Source: Ettlia oleoabundans (taxonomy: Eukaryota > Chlorophyta > Chlorophyceae > Chlamydomonadales). Taken from it: a stretch of DNA of 64,000 bases. Both the position numbers and the translations under genes were made by a program. The number at the start of each line of letters is the position of its first letter. The stretch's first letter is position 1. Under the pieces are notes generated by a model, which ran no database searches, had not been told where the DNA came from, and saw only the letters and a list, made by a program, of their open reading frames with translations. This document shows, one piece after another, positions 23,762-35,000 of this stretch. Where the stretch lies: contig JAAMXP010000545.1 of NCBI GenBank assembly GCA_019693395.1, positions 18,869 to 82,868 on the forward strand. Direction: 5' to 3'.

Positions 23762-24846
23762 TCAAGGCCCTCCATCGGCACCCTTTCGGGGCTCCTCCCG
23801 CAGGTCCCCAGACTCGGGGGCAGCTGCAAGTAGCATGCAGCCCAGTGCACCACGTGGTTGAGTGCAGCAATCATGGCATGTATTATTTGTGTAGCGGGGC
23901 CCGTTCTATTCATAACACACTGGCGGTAGATCAGCCCCTCAGGAGGCTCAACCTGCCCCTGCCATGCAGTCCACCCGTGTCTTCCTCCGTGTGCAAGCTG
24001 TCCTTTGCCCTGCTCACTGTACTGCATTGGCTCCTCGTCCTCGCTCGTGGTGGCGCCCAGGTGATCGCGGTCGTATGGATAAGCTGCCTCCTCGCGCAGG
24101 GTTCCGGACTCTGGGGCGTCCTCCGGGTCGTCCTGCATGGGTATGAAAAGTCTCAAAAGAAGCGAGTGCTGAGTCTCGACACACTAACACTAAGAGGTTA
24201 CTTTGCGAAAGCAAATGCTGATGAACAGCAGCAGTGGGTAATACGAGTGCGAAGAGTGAGGGAGGCAGGCTGGGGGGGCTGGCAAAGTGGCATGCTGCAC
24301 ACAGCAAAGCAGAGGGTCATTGCCCCGAAGGCAACACCCTTGAGTCAGCCCACCCTAGCGGCTTGAGGCTCATGTTTGTTGTGCTTGTGCTTAGGCGGGC
24401 TATCAAAGTAGCTCTCCTGCGTTGCACATAGCACGAACTTATCTGGAGAAGCAGGGGACATGTGGAGCACTGCAAGGCAAAAGTGCTGGCTTGCAGCTGC
24501 TGATTTCTGCCGTCGCAAGCAGTTCTTGTGTTTGGCACCTCATGCAAACGCACCTGTGCATTCTTCATATCATGGAAGGCTGAGGAGGCCTTGTGGATTC
24601 CCAGGTCCAGGTCACTGTCTGACTGCATTGGTGAATGAAGATGGGGGCGGCGTTGGAGCAGTGGGTGGTGCATGAACAAGGCGGCAGCCTTGGACGCACC
24701 GTCTCACTTGCTCGAACGGCCAGGAAGCTGCGGTGGTGGCCAGGACTGCTGTGCACTACCCGACGGCTGCTTCGGTTTGCCCAAGGGGTGCTATGCTGGC
24801 GGGGAGCACCCAGCCCCTGCAGGCGAGCTGCCGTGGCAAGCTGCAT
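23762..24846 (-). CDS. Unrecognised protein with plastid-type leader and acidic repeat
   Basis: Supported exons are 24700-24846, 24554-24622, 24018-24132 and 23762-23823, with at least one more exon near 24350-24480 whose borders I could not fix. The N-terminus (MQLATAARLQGLGAPRQ onward, about 45 residues, rich in Arg and Ser) looks like a transit peptide ending near VRASET. A short block follows, SDSDLDLGIHKASSAFHDMK. The middle exon may read DKFVLCATQESYFDSP, but joining it in phase needs an uncommon acceptor. The C-terminal exons encode DAPESGTLREEAAYPYDRDH and then TAPESGDLREEP, so the motif APESGxLREE occurs twice across an intron. The second exon has a possible tandem acceptor three codons apart. 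I recognise no family; function is unknown. Expression and frame continuity need transcripts. Confidence 0.55.
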
Positions 24847-25036
24847 GCTCCTATTCGTTGTTGGAACAGTTGCCAAGCACAACCTCAACTGCTAGAGGAT
24901 CATGGAAGCCGAACGGCAAAACACGAACCCCATGCAGGATCTCTTTCTTTTTTTTCCCGCAAAAATAAACCTCTGATGCCGTTGACGCATTTTCTGGTCT
25001 CTTTACCGTTCCCACTCGCATCGAAACGAAGCAGCC
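24847..25036. promoter_or_regulatory. Short divergent promoter
   Basis: Only 190 bases separate the ATGs of the unknown minus-strand gene and the plus-strand PNKP-like gene, so the two probably share a bidirectional promoter. A T-rich stretch lies at about 24943-24957. Confidence 0.5.
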
Positions 25037-27676
25037 ATGAACAGAAGGCCTAGGAGGACCCTAAAGCCCTCGGTCAAGGCTGCGGAAGCCCTGGAGACGC
25101 AGGCGCTGCTGCTGAGCCCGGCAGCAGCAGAGTCAGGACTGGCTATGTTCAGCCATGATCACGATGACAACCGCAAGGCCGGCAAGAAGCGCAGTGCCAG
25201 CCGGGTCGGTGCCAGGCGCGGCAGCCATGCCGCTGCCCAAGGCGCAGAGCAGCGCAGCAAGCGCAGGGCGGTTGAGATCGAGCGAATGGAAGCGCTCACT
25301 GCTGAGGCAAAGGCAGACAAAGCCGCTGCAATGGCTGCTGTGGTGTCCGCTGATCCCTCAACATTGGCCGGCCTGCTGCCCCAGACGGCGGCCGTTCAGC
25401 CCTTGAAGGCAGCCCAAGCTCCAGTGTATCAGCTGCTTATGGCATTGTGGGCAGCGCAGGCCTACGTTCTGCAGCAGCAGCGGGGTCTGGAGGCATTGCT
25501 GCCAGGCATGCTGCCCTGGCTGCAGAGCCTGCCCTACGCAGCTGCCCTAGGACCAGCAGCGGGGCAGCAGCTGCTGATGCCCATGCTTAGCCTGCCAACA
25601 GCTGCAAGTCCCAGTGCTTCTGCAGTAGGAGCAGCAGCGGTGAAGAGCGAGGTCCAGGCACCTGAGCTGGTAGAGTCAGACTTAGATGAGGATGACAAGC
25701 AGGAGGCACATGTGAAGGGAGCAGGAGGCGGAGGACGAGGAGGAGCGGCAGCAGCAGCAGCAGCAGGCCAAGCAGCGGAAGAAGTTGCCAGCAAAGCCAA
25801 GAGCGGCAAGGGCAAGGGCAAGAAAGGCAAGACTCAGCCTGCCTCGCAATCTCCAGTGGTTGATGGTTTGTGGGTGCTGGACCCTGCACAGCCTCTCATC
25901 TACCGCACTCCATCCAGCACAGGCAGCCGCAGCGGCAGCTTGAAGATTGCTGCCTTTGGCCTGGATGGCCCTATCTGCACTGATCGGTGAGCAGGGGTTA
26001 GGTGGTGAGAATAGCAAGAAAGACTATGGGTTCCTTGATTGTACGGGAGCATCTCACAAGGATGGGCACGCATTACAAAGCAATTTGGCATTGCATGTTC
26101 ATGACGCATTGCCCTACTCTCCTGTCCCCTCCCGCACTCGTTGAGCCTGCTCACCTGCCTTCACAGCTTTAAGCGCCCGTGGGCCCGCTGCTCTGACGAC
26201 TGGCGGTGGTCCTTCCGCGGCGTGCCTGCCAAGCTTGCTGAGCTTGAGCGTCAGGGGTTCGCGCTGGTCATCTTCAACAATCAAGGCAACGTGAAGGGCG
26301 CCATGCAGGGAAAGGTGCGCTTGGTAATTGAGCTGTGCATGATTAGCAGCGATGGTGGGGATCGCCAACAGCACAAGATATTATGCCCTTGTTGGGTTAC
26401 GTGGGTGCTGGCTAACCTTGATGACCTTCTCAACTAGTGGGTCCTGTGCCGGTTCTTAAGGTATCGGGGATCAACTGCTGGTCCACCCCTCACTGAGGTT
26501 TAGGGGTTGCGTGTCCGGCAGGACGGACAGCAGGCTGGGGGAGGGGTGTCCCTTGGCTGCCGGCTATACCCGCAGGCACGGTTATGAGTCGGCCGGTACG
26601 GCTCCCCTGCCCAGGTCCAGTAGGGCCTAAGTAGCGGGGTTATGTAACACACGCTGGCAAGCACTCACCCCACCCTTAAATCCACCCACATCAGATTCAA
26701 CAGCCACGGATTGCAGTCGTACGTTACCTTTAGCCCATCTCCCGCGGTATGGACTTTCAAACCCTTGTGGGTGCTGCCCACCGTCTGGTACGAAGAATTG
26801 TTTTTGTGGGCGCTTACAATTTTTTTCCATGCTGGATCAATTCCTGGCAATGCCCCCACGGGCTTGTCCCCAACAGCCGAGCGGCTCCCCACTCGCCCTC
26901 TAACCTCTGCCTCATTCCCTCCCTCACCTGGGACATCATCCTCATCTGTAGCAATGTGTTATACCTACTAACCCAAGTTTACATGCAGGCAAGCATGGAT
27001 GCACGGGCCAAGGTGGATGCAATCTTGTACGAGTTGGAGCAACGTCACAGCATGGACATATCAGGCGTCCAGGTGAGAAGCAAGCGGTATGAACACGGGT
27101 GCCACCGGGTGCACTGACCTTTGTGGGTGCTGCCTCTAAGTGGACCTGATCGCTGGGCAAGCTGAGCGCCATGTAGTACTACATAAGCTGTGTACAGCAT
27201 GTGTTTATGAAACAACCAGTTTCACGATGCTGCCATAGGTGCTGCTGGCGCCGCAGCCTGGAGAGATGAGGAAGCCAGCTGCCGGGATGTGGCGCTTCTT
27301 CCAGTCGCACTGCAGCGAAGGCAAGAAGATAGGTGGGCAGGCGGCAGCATTGGGCCTTGGGTTTTGACCAGTGCGGGTCAGCATACCAGTCAATGCCCAC
27401 CACCTTGACCTGATCAACTTTTGCCTGCAGTATTTGCCCGGCAGTGCATCTGATTGCCGCCTGCTGACTACTGCTCGACTGCTCTTCCTGCTTGTGTCCG
27501 CTGCTGCTGTTGTTCCTGTTGCTGCATCTGCTGACACAAGCAGGTGCACGCTCGTCTCCTTTGCAGACATGTCTCAGAGCTTCTATGTGGGCTCCTGCGA
27601 TGATGACGAGGGCTTTGCTGCCGCTGCTGGCCTCAAGTACCTAACAGCTAAGGACTTCTTTACAGGCTGCTGGTGA
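25037..27676 (+). CDS. PNKP/ZDP-type DNA 3'-phosphatase domain protein, probably catalytically dead
   Basis: Exons are 25037-25986, 26167-26314, 26989-27072, 27239-27332 and 27567-27676, giving about 461 residues. The first 250 residues are low complexity, rich in Ala, Lys and Gln, with basic nuclear-type stretches. The C-terminal domain (about 290-461) is a HAD-type polynucleotide 3'-phosphatase fold: LIYRTPSS, KIAAFGLDGP, DDWRWSFRGVPAKL, ALVIFNNQGN, MRKPAAGMWRFF and SFYVGSCDD. Active family members have DLDGT, FTNQ and VGDAxGR in these places. Here the nucleophile Asp is Gly (about residue 308), the motif-I Thr is Pro, the motif-II Thr is Asn (354), and the motif-IV Asp is Ser (435). Asp310 and Lys406 remain. 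There is no kinase domain and no zinc finger. Known family members remove 3'-phosphates at DNA breaks; this one probably cannot, and may be a scaffold or a decaying gene. Confidence 0.85.
26315..26988 (+). other. Long intron of the PNKP-like gene with unusual content
   Basis: At 674 bases this intron is several times longer than its neighbours. It contains a G-rich part (about 26430-26640) with several inverted GC-rich words such as GGCCGG, and then an AT-richer part to 26980. Open frames on both strands cross the second part without stops for 60-120 codons, but I recognise no motif. It may be the remains of an inserted element; there are no clear terminal repeats. Confidence 0.3.
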
Positions 27677-28403
27677 GCGCAGCAGCAGATGACAGGAAAG
27701 AAGCATTGGCAATTCCATGCATCGGTACTGTGGTTTTCTTCAATGTTCCTGAATGAATCAACCTTTTGAACTGGCTGACACTGGGTACCTGCTGCAGATG
27801 CTTGGACTCAGTAGCATGTGCGGACGCTCAGGTGGCAGTATGAGTGTATATTTATACAGGAATGGGCAACTTACTGCGGTATTGCTCGTTGCTGTTCAAT
27901 TAAACACACTGCCTGGCTAATGGCAGTAGTGCTGAAACACATGTGGTGTTTGCAACTGGCAGGCTTTAATGCAAGTGGTGTAAGCATGTGCCAGCACCCA
28001 GCTGATGCCCTAAATAATGGATACGTCCCTCCCATGAGGGCCACTTATAGATTAGGTATGTAAACCATGCGACATGCATTCCATCTGTAATAAGCGGCAT
28101 GGCATGGCTCACGTAGTACATTTCCAGGCATCTCTGCTGCTGCACGCGAGGCGGAATGATGGGGCCTGTGTTTACAGGGAGTGAAGGTTACAAAGCAGGG
28201 AAGGCAGGGCATGGATGCAGCACATTGTCGGCTAGTGATGCATTAAGCGCTACAGGCACAGGGAATCAACGCTGTGCATCTGCAGTTTGCATCCCAAGTC
28301 ATGTTTCAGGAACGTTATAAAACTCAGGGAAGGAAAATTGTTCTTTGATCTTAAGGTAGTGTACCACGCTGGTCAGGACCACTGCGATGGCAGTCCATTT
28401 GAG
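27677..28403. other. Convergent 3' region between the PNKP-like and USP genes
   Basis: Both genes end here. Plus-strand TGTAA motifs at 28059-28063 and 28086-28090 and minus-strand ones at 28172-28176 and 28188-28192 are plausible polyadenylation signals for the two transcripts. I see no further gene. Confidence 0.5.
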
Positions 28404-30502
28404 CTAGTGCAGTACTGCCACAGGCCTCTGACAGCGGTGCCAGACGTAGGAGGCAACGCTGCCAAGCAGCAGCTGCAACAGCCCGCCGCTCATGTGGCTG
28501 CCGAGCACAACCTGCAAGCAGGTAAGCCAAAGCAGAAATCAAGGGGTTTGATGCCACTATGCCACCAATGTACAACATACTGATCTTGTAAAAAAAACCA
28601 AAGAGCAGACTTCACATGCAAACAAGCAGCACCCGACCGGGTGGATGCCAGCTCCAAACCATGCCAGGCAGCACTTAAAAAGGCAGCAGCTCTCAGCGCA
28701 CCGCAGCTGCCTGCAGCTCCTCTGCCTTCCGGCAAATCGCCTCGCCCACTCCAGGCACGCTCCCATCAGTGGCCTCCACAATCACGTTCACCTGGTATGG
28801 CACACCCATAGCCTGCACCATATCCAAGCCGCAATACACACTGGTGTTGAGTACCCAAAGATGGCAGTTGAGAGGGACGCACCTCACCTCTCCTCAACCC
28901 ATTGCAAGCTTGGGCAGGTAAGCAGCAATGCGACGCCAGGCATGGGCAGCTGCCCCATCATTATGCGCAGCACGCCCCAGTATGCTGCCTGCTGACATGC
29001 ATACGTACATGAAAGCCCTGGTGCACATGCCTGCCTGCCGCACCTGCAGCTGTGGCTCAAAGCGGTGCTGGATGTACATCTCAGCGGCCGATTTGAAGGC
29101 CTGAGCCAGGGGCTCTTGTGGGCTGCAGAATGCTGTGCCATCAAACACAGGGCTGCCACCGCAGGCTTCCCTGCAGAGAGCAAGGCATGATGAGGGGCCG
29201 ATCCCCCACAGGAATGGGGGCAGGCCACATCCATGCTGCCGTTGAAGGGCTAAATGGCTGCCGCTTACGAAACAGGCAAGCAGAACGTGCCAAATATGAG
29301 TCTGGCCTCGACCGCCTTACCTGTACTGCAGGGCAGGAATGATGCGCAGCAGGTGGAACGTGTCTCCCGGGCGATACAAGTGTCCCAGAGCCCAGGTGCA
29401 TGCCCTCTCTGACTCCTCTGCACTCACGTGGGTGGTGCATCAGGCGTACATTTCGAGAGTGATGTTTGCTTGCTGGCTGACATTCCCGCTGCTGCTGCAG
29501 TACCACTGCCTTATCCTGCAAAACGCCGTGGCAAAACTAAATCTCCGCCCGCACAACCCACCTGAGTCATCGACTGCCAGCACAATGTTTCGAGCCAGTT
29601 TGCAGCTTGCACCACAAGTGCCACTGCCACCGATAGCCTGCTGTTCCTTAGCCTTGCCAGCAGCTGCATCGCTGCTCTGCTGCGAATCAATGGCCCCAGC
29701 CAGCATCGGAGTGGCAGCCGAAATGATGTGCTGACCTCCGGTTTCATCCTGGCCCTCAGGGGCATGAAGGACCAGCACGGGCCTGCGGCAGTGTGCAGTG
29801 CAGTGCGCCGCCACGCTGCCAAGCAAGAACTCAGGCAGCCCGCCCCGGGTCTGGCTGGCCACCACAAGCACCGAGGCCTGCATGGAGGCGGCAGCGGGTT
29901 GTTTGCAAGCAGGGCATTGCGCATTAAAGCGACATGGAGAATTCTGAGATTGCAGCTGCCCCACACCTGAGATGAGGCTTGCAAGGAGTAACACACAGCC
30001 AGCTGCCTGGCATGCCTGGAAGCACGATTGGGCCAGTCAGGTTCCCAGTTGGCTACCAACACCAACCTGCAACGCTTCCGCCTTGCGACACAGCGCCTCT
30101 GCAATCCTTCCCTTGTCCCCGCTGCCCAGGGGGTCCTCACGTAATATGGTCACCACATGCGCAACCTGCGGGTGGGGGCAAATGTCTCAAACAATCAGCA
30201 CAAGCCAGAGGAAACATGCTTGCCGGGGTAATGCACTTCTGTTAAGGGCTCAAAGCACAAGGCTGCCGTGCTCTCGAGCACACGCACTTGCAAACCACTT
30301 TCCATATACTGATGCAGCCATGTGCCAAGATCTGCAGCGGCGGCGGTACCTCTTGACCGCCGAACGCCGCTTCACAGGTGCGCTGCAGCTCCCGTTGCTC
30401 TGTCAGCAGATATTGCTCCTCCCCACCCGCCAGCAGGCGGTCAACATCCAGCATGGCAAGCTTGCTGTCTGCATGTCCAAGATCCCCGCGCTGTGGGTTC
30501 AT
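28404..30502 (-). CDS. Universal stress protein with one and a half USP domains
   Basis: Exons in order are 30350-30502, 30067-30165, 29562-29877, 29321-29417, 29044-29170, 28702-28791 and 28404-28511, giving about 329 residues. USP domains bind ATP or AMP and are induced by stress. The second domain is complete: NIVLAVDDSEESERACTWAL, GDTFHLLRIIP, VNVIVEATDG, EAICRKAEELQAAAVVLGSH and LLGSVASYVWHRCQRPVAVL. The first part lacks the opening beta strand and its VAVDxS motif. It starts with a charged stretch and then has only the second half (VAHVVTILREDP, EALCRKAEALQASVLVVASQ, LLGSVAAHC, RPVLVLHAPEG). The last exon is easy to miss because the previous exon runs to a stop in its own intron. All introns are GT-AG. 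No transit peptide or membrane segment is seen. Confidence 0.88.
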
Positions 30503-32078
30503 TGTGATTTCATTGCATTCAGGAGCAGGTGCCCGTAGCAGGCACTACATTGGCCTGACATCCAGGTGGCCGTACAAGCCACTACAATGGCACGACAATC
30601 AGGTGATCTTGTACCAGCCGCCAAGGCAAGAGCCTGACCTGGCAGTGCGTACATGCCGGCTGTCACCAGCAGATATGGAATGCAGTGAGCTACATGGACC
30701 ACATCTCCTGCATTTCACTTTTGAACGAAGGTGAATAATGTGCAAACATAATGCGGCAGCAGTTGCCAGGTGATGGATGGGACTGTGCATTTAAGCGTGG
30801 GCAGCGACTGGGCAGGCAAATACAGCTGCATTTCTGCATAGGCGTGCCGTCAATCGATGAGCAGGCGTCAGCTGCCAGTCTTGCCTGGGAAGCACAGCTC
30901 CTGAGCTGTCCATTGCAACGCGTACTTGGAATCCTGCAGTACACACCCGAGACGGCTAGTAGGCGTCAAGGTTGCGCTTCGCTGGTTGTTGAGAAATGTA
31001 GTTGATATGCAGCACAGAAAGGCCAGTGGAATGCGGTATACTCTATATCAGCATCCGAAGAGAGGGAAAAGCAGCAGCATCATTGCCGATATGAGCCTGC
31101 AAGCTGGCAACTGCCGATACATAGGCGGACCGCCGATACATAGGGGGGTTGGGTTCTCCACCAGCCCCTGCGCACTTGTGAGCTATCAGCCGCCACCAAT
31201 ATATTGCGACCCCAAGGGCACGATATCCCAATTTCCTGCCAATGCCCAGTGGGTTCCATGAAAGCAATGCATGTTCGATGCATTCGGCCACGGCGCAAGC
31301 GGCGGTAGCTGGCCATCGCTCGTGCCGGCGTTCCCTGGTGGCGTTGGTGATGGTACTGGCACAGTTGGCGTTTCGACTGCGGCGCTGTGTGCACCCCCCG
31401 CACTGCACGTCCGCCGTCCCTCTTCCAAGCAACGGTTTGCGCTGCCGTGGCGCTCATGGCGAACGACCACGCACGTTTCTGCCGAACGCTGCCCAGATAA
31501 TCGTCAGCTGCGCTTGATTTGATATAAACCCTTGACCAAATATATTGGTGTGCGTTTGCACGCGCAAATCATCCAACAGCGCAACTTGCTGGCTCCACGT
31601 CCGCACACACACCCGTATATCTCCTTCCTGTGCTCGATTGCAAATCAGAACGCTGCGGCCGTGTTCCAAGCAATATTGCAACTTTCATAGGGCAAGTGCA
31701 GACGGAGGGACTGCACGCGTTTGCAGGACTGCCGCTTCCCAAGCCAGCGGCTTGGCGTGTACCAGGTTAGATCGTCGTTGTGGCCTTCATGATGGTGCTG
31801 TAGCGGACAGAAGAATCCCTTTGGCAGCGCTCTTCCAATATCCCGCCACAATGGTGGTGCTGCTTGCTGCTGAAGCTCTATCAGGGACGGCAGAGGTCCA
31901 GGAATGGATCTGGGGGAACGCGACATGCGGGGCACGAGCAGCTGCCCCTGCTCTCTGCTCTATTAGGGCACCCTTAATCAGCTGCCGCCTCGACGTTCGC
32001 TGCCTTCTCGTGGGCTTTGAAACCCAAGAATTGCCCTGTTTCCAACTCCACCAACCTATTGCAGAGTTGAGCATCATA
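30503..32078. promoter_or_regulatory. Divergent region between the USP and metacaspase genes
   Basis: This 1.6 kb stretch holds both promoters. A TATAAA lies at 31523-31528, pointing to a metacaspase transcription start near 31550 and a leader of about 500 bases. The 13-base word GCCGATACATAGG occurs twice within 35 bases near 31112-31144. The metacaspase frame is open far upstream of the chosen start, to about 31545, with an in-frame ATG near 31850, so a longer N-terminus is possible. I see no other gene. Confidence 0.45.
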
Positions 32079-35000
32079 ATGAGTACTGACCCAGCAGCAG
32101 TAGCAGCAGTGGGCAGCATTCCAGCCACTGCCACCACTGCCGGCCCCACGGCTGGTGCACCGCCTGGTAGTGCATCACCTGGCAAACAGGTGCCGCCACC
32201 TGTCCCTTTGGATACCAAGTTCCCCACATCACAGTTTATGGGAGCCGTGGAGGCCATAGAAACGCATCACCAGCAGGAAGTGGAGGAGCACCGGCAGCAG
32301 AGCCAGCAGCAGGCGGCAGGAACCGCCGACGCATCGCCACAGCAAGGTGACGTGGCAGCAGCGCCGGGTGAGGCTGGAACCGACGGTAACAATGCCGAGT
32401 CCCAGGCAGAGGGGGAGGATGGCAGTAAGCCGTTAGGCTATCCCGGGACTTTCTTCCTGGAAAAGCCGCTCACAGGAGAGGAAGCACAGACACTCATCCG
32501 CATGTGGCCGCCACCAACTGGCGCGCCAGGCTACCCGCCGCCCTCCTACGGCGGTGCGCCCGCGTACCCAAGCTACCCGCCCTCTGGTGGCGCGCCTGGG
32601 TACCCACCCGCTGGCGGTGCGCCTGGATACCCGCCCACTGCGGGCGCCCCTGGCTATCCCCCAGCCGGTGCCCCAGGCTACCCGCCAGCTAATGCCCCTT
32701 CCTACCCGCCCTCAGCCAGCACTCCATCCTACCCAACCGCAGCACCTAGCAGCAACACCAGCAGCAGTGCGTACCCGCAAGTCCATCACCAACAAGCCAG
32801 CCACCACTCAACCAGCGCGCGTCCAGTAGAGTCAGCACCCTCCGCGCCGCCCATGCCCGGCGCCAACCCTTACCCAGGCACACAGCCAGCGGCGGCCAAG
32901 CCTCAGTGAGTGCTGCCTGCAGCAACAACAGACGCTGCATGTTGCCCTGACGTGCATTTTGCTGCCATGTATGCTTTAGTACTGCTCCTTTATTGTCTAG
33001 TTAGAGCAATGGATAGCTTCTCCAAGCTGTTGCTGCTGGCTGAATGCCAGCTAAGCTTTCATAATTTGTCCCATTATTGCTGCAATGCTGCTGCCAAGCA
33101 GGTATTCTACAGGGAGGCCAGCAACCACCCCTGCTCCCTCACTTCCACCCGCGGGTTCAGGCAGGAAGAAGGCTTTCATTGTCGGCATCAACTACTTGTG
33201 AGCCCGCTAGCAGGGGTGACTAGTGGAGGCCAGCCTGTTAAACCCGCAGCAGCTGTTGTGCAACCCTGATTTGCTGCCTGGATGGGCTTGTTGGTTCTAG
33301 ATCACTTTGAAAACGCGGGCGCGCAGGTCTTGTGCGCTACTATGGTTGATGTGTCGCTTGCAATCAGTCTGGCTCTGACAGATATACCTCTGAACACAGC
33401 GCTCCACCTCTCCCTGTTTCATCCCCTCCACGCCCCCTACCCCCGACTGCCCCCAACCAATCGGCACTGCAGCGGCTCCAGCGCCCAGCTGAACGGCTGC
33501 ATCAATGACGCAAAATGCATGGAGTATCTGCTGAAAACAAAGTGAGCTGGCAAGCAGCCTTGTTGCCATCCCTCACTCCTTGTTAACTTGGTTGCTTTGC
33601 TTTGGGTGCACAACGGCGCCGCTCGAATTCGGCATGCAGCTGTCAGTTGCCAGTGTACTTGCATCCCCCTTTGCGTTTTCTTTGCGTTTGTGGTTCTTTT
33701 GCATGTTCTTCTCGGGCGTTATTTCATGGTTTGTTTGTTTACAAACTAGCGCAGGTTTGGGTTCAAGCAGGAGCACATCCTCATGATGACAGACGACTGC
33801 CCCGACCCGCTGCGGCGCCCCACGCGTGCAAACATGTACCAGGTGGGCAGATGTGACCATCAACCAAACTGTATACACGATAATGCACCACTTGCAGTGT
33901 GTCCTGTTGCCATGAACGCCAGATGAGCTACATCTCTGCACTGCTCGTGTGTTACAAACCTTTTCCATGTTTAAAACCTTCAAGGAGCCTACCTGTGTCT
34001 TTCCCTGGATGCTGCCAGTTCAGCCAACACCACATGAGAGCTGATGTCTTTCCATACTGTCCTCCTTGGGCCCTGCAGGGCTTCCGCTGGCTCACCATGG
34101 ACATGAAGCCCGGTGACTCACTCGTTTTTCACTTCAGCGGTGAGATAGCACTTGCCTGGCTTGGGAGTGCCTGGTTTGCTGCCTGGCAACGCTTGGGTGG
34201 CGCTTGAATTGCTGTCCAACTATGCCTGTGGGCGCTTGGCTTGGGATGACCAGGGTTGGAAGTTACGCTGTGCTTGTGTGCTGTACAAGACACGAGCATA
34301 CTCTGTGGTCAACCTAAGAGTTGCGCCTACGGGAGTTGTTACCATCACCACGGCAGGCAGCAGCCACGGTCTTACTGGTGGATCCATAATCGCCTGTCTG
34401 GACTTGCACACATGCAGGCCACGGCAGCCAGAAGCGCGATTACAGCGGGGAGGAAATAGACGGCATGAATGAGACGCTGTGCCCGCTGGACTTTCGCCAG
34501 GCTGGCGAGATCGTTGATGACGACTTGAACCGCTTCCTCATCAACCCGCTGCCCACGGTGTGTTGCAGCATTGCACCTGTCGCCACCATCACTGCACGTG
34601 TTCATCTGGGAGGGACGTATGTTTTCGCGCGGAGTGTGTGCCAGGTGGTGGTACATGCCGTCGCTGGCTGGCAGTCGCACTGGTTACTGCTATTTGAACC
34701 AATGGTCGTGGAGCAGTACTGAGTGTGAGTCCAGCGCATGTGACCGGCATTTTACATTGGTTACTGGTTCCAACGCAGCTTTCCTGTCCGCTCCTTGTTT
34801 TGTTCACCATATGCTGGCCTGCAACCAACTCCTTACTGGGCCCCTCTCTCGGCCTCTGCCTGGTCTGTACCCGGCATGCAGGGCGTGAAGCTGCACTGCA
34901 TCATTGACGCTTGCCATAGCGGGAGCGTGATGGACCTGCCCTTCCAGGCCCACGTGCGGGGCGGCTATGCACAATGGGAAGCGACATACCACTATACACG

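Noticed and set aside
31545..32078. Long upstream extension of the metacaspase open frame
   Set aside because: The frame begins at a TTG, not an ATG, and the added residues show no prodomain character. A TATAAA at 31523 suggests it is mostly 5' leader. An ATG near 31850 remains possible.
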